Source: Streptomyces sp. NBC_00236
GTDB taxonomy: Bacteria > Actinomycetota > Actinomycetes > Streptomycetales > Streptomycetaceae
NCBI RefSeq assembly: GCF_036195045.1
Contig: NZ_CP108100.1
Coordinates: 4,712,001 to 4,776,000 of the forward strand
Direction of reading: 5' to 3'
Length of the DNA: 64,000 nt
Below, in pieces: positions 57,855 through 64,000 of the stretch (within the stretch, counting starts at the first letter, position 1; every line of letters begins with the position of its first letter). The position numbers and the translations under genes were made by a program. Below the pieces are notes generated by a model that worked only from the letters and a program-made list of their open reading frames with translations, ran no database searches and was not told the origin of the DNA.

Positions 57855-59468
57855 GTGACAGACTCCGGGCAGGCCTCCGCGCCTGAGCGGCGGGCCGACC
57901 GGCTGCGCACCCTGATGGAATCCCTGGCCCGGCGCAAACCCGTCAGCACGGCGGCCCTGTGGGCGGCCCTCACGTTCCCGCCCCTGTTCGCCTCCCCCGC
58001 CGAGCTGACCTCGACGTCCATCTGGTGGAGGCTCGCGGGGGTGGCCCTCCTGCTGCCGGCCATCGCGTTTCGCAACCGCTATTTGCCGCTGTCCTGGTGC
58101 GTCAGTACGGTACTCGCCCTGATCAACGCGTGGTTCTCGCCGGCGATGTTCGCGATGAGCTATCTGATCGGCCGCCGCAATGTGCGGGGGCGGCCGGCGG
58201 AGGTGACACTCGCGGTGAGTCTGGTGGCCCTGACCCTCGTGGGCATGGGCATCAGGGCGGGGCAGTTCACGGCCGTGCTCAACAACGCACCCCTCCTCGT
58301 GTGCGCGGTCACCGCGGGCCTGGCCGGGCGCCACCGGTACCAGCGGCGTGAACTCGAACTCGCGGGCTGGCAGCACGCCCAGAACCTGGAGCGTGAGCAG
58401 GTGCTCGCGGCGGACCGCGTCCGCACCCGCGAACGGGCCCGTATCGCCCAGGACATGCACGACCAGCTCGGCCACGACCTCACGCTCATCGCCATGCAGG
58501 CCGGTGCCCTGGAGGTCAATCCGAGACTCGACGCGTCGGCGCGGGCATCGGCGGGTGATCTACGGCTGAGTTCGGCCCGCGCCATCGAGCGGCTCAGCGA
58601 CATCATCGGTGTGCTGCGCGTGGACGGCGGCCAGGACGTCGCCGGCAGCCCACGTGAGGACGTCCTGAGCACGGTGGACCGGGCCCGCAAGGCGGGGATG
58701 CTGGTCGAACTGCGGCCCGTCGGCCTCGATGCCACCTCACCTCCCATGGTGGAGGAGACGGTGCAGCGCGTGGTGCAGGAAGCCCTCACCAACGCCGCCA
58801 AGCACGCGCCGGGCGCCGAGGTCCGGGTGCATCTGGAGAGGTGGACGGACCGGACGAGCGTCTCGGTCACCAACGAGGCCCCCGACTCTCCCCCCGGGGA
58901 CAGCAGCGGCACCGGCATGGGCCTGGTCGGCCTCGCCGAACGTGTCAGGGTCCTCGGCGGCTCACTGATCACACAGGAGCGCAAGGACGGCGGGTTCGAA
59001 GTGACCGCGCGGCTGCCGCACTCCGGCCCCGCGCACGGCACCGAACCGGCGCCCCCGACCGGGCACGTGGAGGCCCCCGTGTCGCTCGGCGCCCGGCAGC
59101 AGGCCCAGCGGCGCGTCCGCCGCAGCCTGGTGACGGCGGTGGCGGTCCCGGCCCTGGCGACAGTGGCGGTGGGGGTGCTCATGGTGAGCTACTCCTCCCG
59201 GAACCTCGACCGCATGACGCTGGACGCCGAGACCTACGACGGCCTGCGCAACGGCCAGACCTGGGAGCGCCTGCGAGACCAACTTCCGTCCCAGCAGGTG
59301 CGGGTGGGCGCCGACTTCGAGCAGCCTCCCAAGCCCGCGCGAGCCTCCTGCAGGTTCTACCGTGCCGAGAGCAGCGGGTACTTCTCGCTGCGGTCCGAGG
59401 TGTACCGGCTCTGTTTCACCGACGGAAAGCTCGTGGCGAAGGCGTTGCTGCGTGAGGACGGCGACTGA
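57855..59468 (+). CDS. NarL-type sensor histidine kinase with extra C-terminal membrane helix and outer domain
   Basis: A 537-aa protein from GTG 57855. Residues about 30-160 hold four or five transmembrane helices. The dimerization and phospho-acceptor region (HisKA_3) is RARIAQDMHDQLGHDLTLIA with the phosphorylated His in QDMHDQ. The ATPase domain has VVQEALTNAAKHAPGA (N box) and GTGMGLVGLAERV (G box). After about residue 410 comes an unusual extension: a basic linker (ARQQAQRRVRRS), one more transmembrane helix (VTAVAVPALATVAVGVLMV, near 430-450) and an 85-residue extracytoplasmic domain with two Cys (ASCRFY, YRLCFT). The extension may be the real signal-sensing part. Confidence 0.92.
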   Translation: MTDSGQASAPERRADRLRTLMESLARRKPVSTAALWAALTFPPLFASPAELTSTSIWWRLAGVALLLPAIAFRNRYLPLSWCVSTVLALINAWFSPAMFAMSYLIGRRNVRGRPAEVTLAVSLVALTLVGMGIRAGQFTAVLNNAPLLVCAVTAGLAGRHRYQRRELELAGWQHAQNLEREQVLAADRVRTRERARIAQDMHDQLGHDLTLIAMQAGALEVNPRLDASARASAGDLRLSSARAIERLSDIIGVLRVDGGQDVAGSPREDVLSTVDRARKAGMLVELRPVGLDATSPPMVEETVQRVVQEALTNAAKHAPGAEVRVHLERWTDRTSVSVTNEAPDSPPGDSSGTGMGLVGLAERVRVLGGSLITQERKDGGFEVTARLPHSGPAHGTEPAPPTGHVEAPVSLGARQQAQRRVRRSLVTAVAVPALATVAVGVLMVSYSSRNLDRMTLDAETYDGLRNGQTWERLRDQLPSQQVRVGADFEQPPKPARASCRFYRAESSGYFSLRSEVYRLCFTDGKLVAKALLREDGD

Positions 59469-59554
59469 TCGGGCCGCGAGGCCACCGGCGATCACGCCCG
59501 CAGGACAGTCGGCCGCTCGGGCGCTCCGACGGCGGACCGGGCGGAAGAGCCGGG

Positions 59555-60232
59555 TCAGCCGACCGGGGTCGAGACCTGGGGCCCGGCCCGGAACGGGCAC
59601 TGCCAGTCGTGCGGTACGGCCCGGCCCGAGTACTGCCGGGCCTCCGACGACACCCCGTGGTCGGTCAGCATCGGATTGACGCTGCCCTGGAGCTTCATCT
59701 CCTTCGCGCGGATCGTGCGCTGGAGCCCGTAGTACGTCCCGTCGGCCTTCAGCCGCCGGAACTGCTCGTGCGCATTGAACACGAGGGCCGGCCGGGAGAA
59801 CCTCCGGGATATTCGGGAGGACCCCGGATTGAGCCCGGCCACGAAGAAGGGCCTGCCCCCGACGCTGAAGGCGAAATCTGCCGCGTTCACGTCGCTGGAT
59901 ACGTCGGCACTCCATGAATACGCCCTGGAGTCGATGTCGTGCAGCCGGGCAAGCTGCCCCCAGAGCCCCTCTTCGAACTCCTCCTCGGAGAGCTCGTACG
60001 GCATGCGGAATATGGCCACGAAGGATGCGAAGTCGCTTTCGTCCTTCAGTCGCGTATCGATGAACTCGACCAGATCCCGATGTAACTCCTGGCTGTACTT
60101 GTCCGAGTCCAGTTCCTCGTAGACATGCATGAACAGCGTATTCTGTCGAAGCGCTGCACGCGCTGCCAGGCAACTGAATGAATCGCTGCCCACCCAGGAG
60201 ATGAATTCCTCCTCGAGCCCCTGCTGCGTCAT
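59555..60232 (-). CDS. YqcI/YcgG family protein (GntA-like haem-dependent N-oxygenase family)
   Basis: A 225-aa protein from ATG 60232 with GGGAG 5 bp upstream. It carries the family pattern: FMHVYEELDS, a helical middle, FVAIFRMPYELSEEEFEEGL, FSVGGRPFFVAGLNPGSSR, RRFSRPALVFNAHEQFRRL and the end HDWQCPF. Characterised members include GntA of guanitoxin biosynthesis, a haem-dependent N-hydroxylase of a guanidine-containing amino acid. Codon 50 (60083-60085) is TTA, so translation should depend on bldA tRNA in Streptomyces. GC content is lower than that of the NRPS genes. It sits between the two-component system and NRPS3, so it may supply an N-hydroxylated guanidino amino acid to the pathway; that is inference. 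Confidence 0.82.
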   Translation of the reverse strand: MTQQGLEEEFISWVGSDSFSCLAARAALRQNTLFMHVYEELDSDKYSQELHRDLVEFIDTRLKDESDFASFVAIFRMPYELSEEEFEEGLWGQLARLHDIDSRAYSWSADVSSDVNAADFAFSVGGRPFFVAGLNPGSSRISRRFSRPALVFNAHEQFRRLKADGTYYGLQRTIRAKEMKLQGSVNPMLTDHGVSSEARQYSGRAVPHDWQCPFRAGPQVSTPVG

Positions 60233-60493
60233 GGCGTCTCCCGTTCCGACATAAGAGCAGCGACGGTAACACTGCGGGGAACCGGGCGGCCGGACGCCAA
60301 CTTGTTTAAGGCAGGATTTAGTATGCCCCGGCTGCCTCCGGTGGATCCTGCGCCGTATTTTAAGCTGGGGGTTAATAACCGCCGGAGTTTGCTTGCGTGA
60401 TGTCCGGTCAACTTCATAGGCTGCGGGCTGCTATTGCTGCCAGCCGTATTCTCGAAGCTGGCTTCTCAGGCTAAATGTGGTCCGGTGGGAGAC
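60233..60493. promoter_or_regulatory. Divergent AT-richer control region of YqcI-like gene and NRPS3
   Basis: A 261-bp gap, clearly lower in GC than the flanking genes. It contains a perfect 11-bp palindrome GGTTAATAACC (60370-60380) and AT-rich stretches (TTTAAG near 60304, TATTTTAAG near 60356) that could hold promoters in both directions. No -35/-10 pair was convincing enough to call. Confidence 0.45.
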
Positions 60494-63400
60494 ATGTCAG
60501 TGAAGCGTCAGCCGCGTAAGATCGAGGACATCTACCCGCTGTCTCCCCTCCAGGAAGGCCTGCTCTTCCACCATGTCCTCGAAGAGGCGGACGCGGAGGG
60601 GCCGGACGGCACGGACGTCTACGTGGCACAGGTGGCGACGGATTTCGAGGGCCCGCTCGACGGCGACGCACTCCGCGCCGCCGGAGAATCCCTCCTCACC
60701 CGCTATCCGAACCTGCGCGTCGCGTTCCGCCAGCGCAAGTCGGGGGAGTGGGCCCAGCTCGTCCTGCGCGACGTCACGCTCCCCTGGCGGACCGTCGACC
60801 TCCGCTCGGTCCCGGACGCGGAACGCGAGCCGCACGCCGAACGCGAGGCCGCCGAGGACCGCGACCGGCGATTCGACCTGGGGCAGGCTCCCCTGGTCCG
60901 CTTCACCCTCATCCGCCTGGGCGACGAGCGCTACCGCTTCATCCTCACCAACCACCACATCCTGCTCGACGGCTGGTCCATGCAGGTCCTGATGAAGGAC
61001 CTGTTCGCCCTCTATCTCGCGAAGGGCGACGCCACGGGCCTCCCGCCGGTGCGTCCGTACCGCGCGTTCCTCACCTGGCTGTCGGAGGCCGACACCGCCG
61101 GCGCGCGCGCCGCGTGGGCCGATGCGCTGGCCGGCCTCGAAGAGCCCACCCTGGTCGCCGCTCTTCCTCCCGGCCGGCCGCCCGTGGTCCCCGAGCGTGT
61201 CCTGTTCGGGCTCGACGAGCGGGAGAGCGAGGAACTGACCGCGTTCGCCCGCGAGTACGGCCTGACGCCCAGCACCATCGTGCAGGGCGCCTGGTCGCTG
61301 CTGCTCTCCGCCATGACAGGCCTTGACGATGTCGTGTTCGGCATCACCGTCTCCGGCCGGCCGCCGGAGCTCGACGGGGTCGAGGAGATGGTCGGCCTCT
61401 TCATCAACACCCTGCCCCTGCGGGTACGGCTGCGCCCGCAGGAGCCCTTCGCCGCGCTGCTCACCCGCATCCAGGACGAGCAGGCACGCCTCCTCGCCCA
61501 CCAGCACCTGGGGCTCGCGGAGATCCAGCAGCTCACCGACGTCGGTGAACTCTTCGACACCTCCGTGGTGTTCGAGAACTATCCGCTGGACGCCGACGAC
61601 CTGAACCAGTCGTCCGGCGCCCTGAAGATCCTGCGCTCCGTCGGCTATGACGCCACGCACTACCCCCTCGGTCTCGTGGCCATGCCGGACCGCACGCTGC
61701 GCTTCCAGCTCGACTACCGCCCCGACGTATTCGAGCACGCCCAGGCCGAGGAGCTGGCCGAGCGGCTGCTGCGGACGCTGCGACTGCTGATCACCGCCCC
61801 GCGGACGCCGGTCGGCCGGATCGACACCCTCGACGAGGGGCAGCGACGGCGCATGCTCGTCGACTGGAACCTCACGGACCGGGCGGTGCCGGGTGAGATC
61901 CTCCCCCGGCTCTTCGAGGCACAGGTGGCGCGCACCCCGGACGAGACGGCGGTGGTCTTCCGGGGCACCGCCGTCACCTACCGGGAACTCGACGACCGCG
62001 TGAACCGGCTGGCCCAGCTGCTCGTCCACCACGGAGTCGGCCCTGAGGACGTCGTGGCCGTGGTCCTGCCGCGCTCCGTGGAGTCCGTCGTCGCGCTCCT
62101 GGCCGCCATGAAGGCCGGTGCGGTCTATCTGCCGGTCGACCCCGAGTACCCCGAAGAGCGCACCTCGTTCATGCTCACCGACTCGGCCCCGGCCCTCGTG
62201 GTGACCGCCGGTGCCGCCTCCGGGCGCGCCGACGTCCTGGACGGCACGGGTGTCCCCGTGCTGCGCCTCGACGACCCGCAGCTCGTGGCCGACCTCGACG
62301 CGCTGCCCTCCACCGCCCCGGCGGGCGAGCGCGCGACCCCGGACAACGGCGCGTACATCCTCTACACCTCCGGGTCGACGGGCCGGCCGAAGGCCGCCCT
62401 GATCCACCATTCCAGCCTGACCAATCTGCTCCACCACCACCAGGCCGAGGTCCTGGCCCCCGTCGTGGAATCCGTCGGAGGCCGGCGGCTGCGCATGGCG
62501 CACACCGCGTCGTTCTCCTTCGACGCCTCCTGGGGCCTGTTCCTGTGGATGGCGGCCCACGGGCACGAGCTGCACCTGGTCGACGACGAGACCCGGCACG
62601 ACCCCGAGGCCTTCGCCCGCCAGGTCGACGCCGAGCGCATCGACGTCGTCGACATGACACCCTCCGAGTGCCAGCACCTCATAGCGGCGGGACTCCTGGC
62701 ACCCGAGCGGCACCGCCCCGCCCTCGTGGTGCTCGGAGGCGAGGCCATCGGCGAGGCCCTGCGCCGGGACCTGGCAGCCGTCGACGGCCTGTCCGGCTTC
62801 AACTTCTACGGTCCGACCGAGTGCACGGCCGACAGCGTCACCGGCCCCGTACGCGACGGCAGCCCCGCGGAACTGGGCACTCCTGTCTCCAACGCGCAGG
62901 TGTACGTGCTGGACGGTGCGCTGCGGCCCGCGCCCGTCGGCATCCCGGGAGAGCTCTATGTGGCGGGCGCCGGCCTGGCGCGCGGCTACCTGAAGCGGCC
63001 GCAGGTCACCTCCGAGCGCTTCGTTGCCAACCCCTTCGGCCCGGCGGGCTCCCGCATGTACCGCACCGGGGACGTGGTGCGGTGGACGGCCGACGGCGTC
63101 CTGGAGTTCATCGGCCGCGCCGACCACCAGGTCAAACTGCGCGGCTTCCGCATCGAGATCGGCGAGATCGAATCGGTCCTCGGCGCGCACGACTCCGTCG
63201 GCCAGTGCGCGGTCATCGTGCGCGAGGACCAGCCCGGCGACAAACGCCTCGTCGCCTACGTCACGTCGGCGAACGGCACCACGGCCGACCCGGCGGAACT
63301 CCGCCGTCACCTGGCCGAGCGCCTCCCCAACCACATGGTTCCGGCGGCCGTCGCCGTGCTGGAGACCCTGCCCCTGACCCCCACCGGCAAGCTGGATCGC

Positions 63401-64000
63401 CGGTCGTTGCCCGCTCCTGATTACGGTGTGGGCGCGGAGGTGTCGCGTCGGGCGCGTAGTCCGCAGGAGGAGATCCTGTGCGGGCTGTTCGCGGATGTCC
63501 TGGGTCTGGAGCGGGTCGGCGTCGATGACAGCTTCTTCGAGTTGGGTGGGCACTCGCTGCTGGCTACGCGTCTGGTTTCCCGTATTCGTTCGGGGCTGGG
63601 TGTTGAGCTGTCGGTTCGTCGTCTTTTCGAGTCGCCTACGGTTGCTGGTATCGCGGCGGGGCTGGCCGGGGCTTCGGTGGCGCGTGCTGGTCTGGTGGCT
63701 GGGGTGCGTCCCGGGCGGGTGCCGTTGTCGTTCGCGCAGCGGCGGTTGTGGTTCCTGCAGCAGTACGAGCCCGGTAACTCGCTCTACAACATTCCGGTCG
63801 CGCTGCGTCTGAACGGGGCTTTGGACCGGGTGGCGTTGGAGGCGGCGCTGGGTGATGTGGTGGACCGGCACGAGTCCTTGCGCACGGTTGTGGCGGAGGA
63901 TGACGAGGGCGCTCACCAAGTGGTTCTCGACGGCGACGGGGCCCGTCCCCGTCTGGTTGTGGCCGCTACCTATGAGAGTGCGCTGGAAGGTGATCTGGCC
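60494..64000 (+). CDS. NRPS3: non-ribosomal peptide synthetase (partial, continues past right edge)
   Basis: The visible 1,169 codons start at ATG 60494 with GGGAG upstream and run open to the window end. Order: C (about 10-435; [23 protein letters not shown]) - A (about 460-970) - T ([10 protein letters not shown]) - start of an L-accepting C ([20 protein letters not shown]). The first C is of the class that follows E domains, so it could accept the D-Val-terminated chain from NRPS1. The A code reads DAGDVGFADK; acidic residues at positions 278 and 331 occur in Arg-, Gln- and Glu-type codes, so a polar or cationic substrate is likely, and the neighbouring GntA-like gene makes Arg or N-hydroxy-Arg attractive. 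No start-proximal docking domain was recognised. Confidence 0.95.
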   Translation, partial: MSVKRQPRKIEDIYPLSPLQEGLLFHHVLEEADAEGPDGTDVYVAQVATDFEGPLDGDALRAAGESLLTRYPNLRVAFRQRKSGEWAQLVLRDVTLPWRTVDLRSVPDAEREPHAEREAAEDRDRRFDLGQAPLVRFTLIRLGDERYRFILTNHHILLDGWSMQVLMKDLFALYLAKGDATGLPPVRPYRAFLTWLSEADTAGARAAWADALAGLEEPTLVAALPPGRPPVVPERVLFGLDERESEELTAFAREYGLTPSTIVQGAWSLLLSAMTGLDDVVFGITVSGRPPELDGVEEMVGLFINTLPLRVRLRPQEPFAALLTRIQDEQARLLAHQHLGLAEIQQLTDVGELFDTSVVFENYPLDADDLNQSSGALKILRSVGYDATHYPLGLVAMPDRTLRFQLDYRPDVFEHAQAEELAERLLRTLRLLITAPRTPVGRIDTLDEGQRRRMLVDWNLTDRAVPGEILPRLFEAQVARTPDETAVVFRGTAVTYRELDDRVNRLAQLLVHHGVGPEDVVAVVLPRSVESVVALLAAMKAGAVYLPVDPEYPEERTSFMLTDSAPALVVTAGAASGRADVLDGTGVPVLRLDDPQLVADLDALPSTAPAGERATPDNGAYILYTSGSTGRPKAALIHHSSLTNLLHHHQAEVLAPVVESVGGRRLRMAHTASFSFDASWGLFLWMAAHGHELHLVDDETRHDPEAFARQVDAERIDVVDMTPSECQHLIAAGLLAPERHRPALVVLGGEAIGEALRRDLAAVDGLSGFNFYGPTECTADSVTGPVRDGSPAELGTPVSNAQVYVLDGALRPAPVGIPGELYVAGAGLARGYLKRPQVTSERFVANPFGPAGSRMYRTGDVVRWTADGVLEFIGRADHQVKLRGFRIEIGEIESVLGAHDSVGQCAVIVREDQPGDKRLVAYVTSANGTTADPAELRRHLAERLPNHMVPAAVAVLETLPLTPTGKLDRRSLPAPDYGVGAEVSRRARSPQEEILCGLFADVLGLERVGVDDSFFELGGHSLLATRLVSRIRSGLGVELSVRRLFESPTVAGIAAGLAGASVARAGLVAGVRPGRVPLSFAQRRLWFLQQYEPGNSLYNIPVALRLNGALDRVALEAALGDVVDRHESLRTVVAEDDEGAHQVVLDGDGARPRLVVAATYESALEGDLA

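Overview
The window comes from a Streptomyces-like actinomycete. It is uniformly GC-rich with strong G/C preference at third codon positions, uses many GTG starts, and carries actinomycete families throughout: a SARP regulator, a gamma-butyrolactone-receptor-like TetR protein, an ECF41 sigma factor, a choice-of-anchor A surface protein and a DUF5937/ArsR regulator. No rRNA, tRNA or CRISPR array was seen.

Region 1 (1-12982) is ordinary chromosomal content: the truncated LAxTG-sorted surface protein, a membrane Ser/Thr kinase with a ricin-type domain, an endonuclease/exonuclease/phosphatase-fold membrane protein, a GNAT acetyltransferase, a divergent SDR/TetR pair sharing a 31-bp operator-like palindrome, a RibD/DHFR-type reductase, two orphan proteins, an ECF41 sigma factor facing a small membrane protein, a DUF1062 protein and a membrane protein.

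Region 2 (12983-17582) is the left border of a biosynthetic cluster: a SARP activator, a decayed IS4/IS1634-type transposase, about 1.5 kb of degenerate sequence with no intact gene, and a ScbR-like autoregulator with an inverted repeat upstream of it.

Region 3 (17583-64000 and beyond) is a non-ribosomal lipopeptide cluster. Leftward: FAAL (fatty acyl-AMP ligase), ACP, then a 7,287-aa six-module NRPS, followed by an ABC-2 exporter pair. Rightward: a cytochrome P450, MbtH, a second DrrA/DrrB-type exporter, an ArsR-type regulator, a two-module NRPS with a terminal thioesterase, and a third NRPS that runs off the right edge. A two-component system and a YqcI/YcgG-family (GntA-like, haem-dependent N-oxygenase family) protein lie between the last two NRPSs.

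Reading the ten-residue adenylation codes by eye, NRPS1 would assemble acyl-Val-Gly-D-Ser-Tyr-Thr-D-Val. NRPS3 opens with a code (DAGDVGFADK) whose two acidic positions suggest a polar or cationic residue, perhaps Arg or N-hydroxy-Arg. NRPS2 would finish with Val-Pro and release by TE. The working model is that FAAL activates a fatty acid, ACP hands it to the starter C domain, the chain passes NRPS1 -> NRPS3 (and any genes beyond the window) -> NRPS2, and the ABC systems export the product. I do not recognise the product as a known compound.

The cluster shows clear signs of recent module reshuffling: a near-identical 1.8-kb inverted A-T duplication between NRPS1 and NRPS2, a near-identical 0.7-kb direct repeat between two C domains, a module whose carrier protein looks pre-epimerase although no E domain follows, and the orphaned C-terminal tail of a lost NRPS fused by a GTGA overlap to the NRPS2 start.
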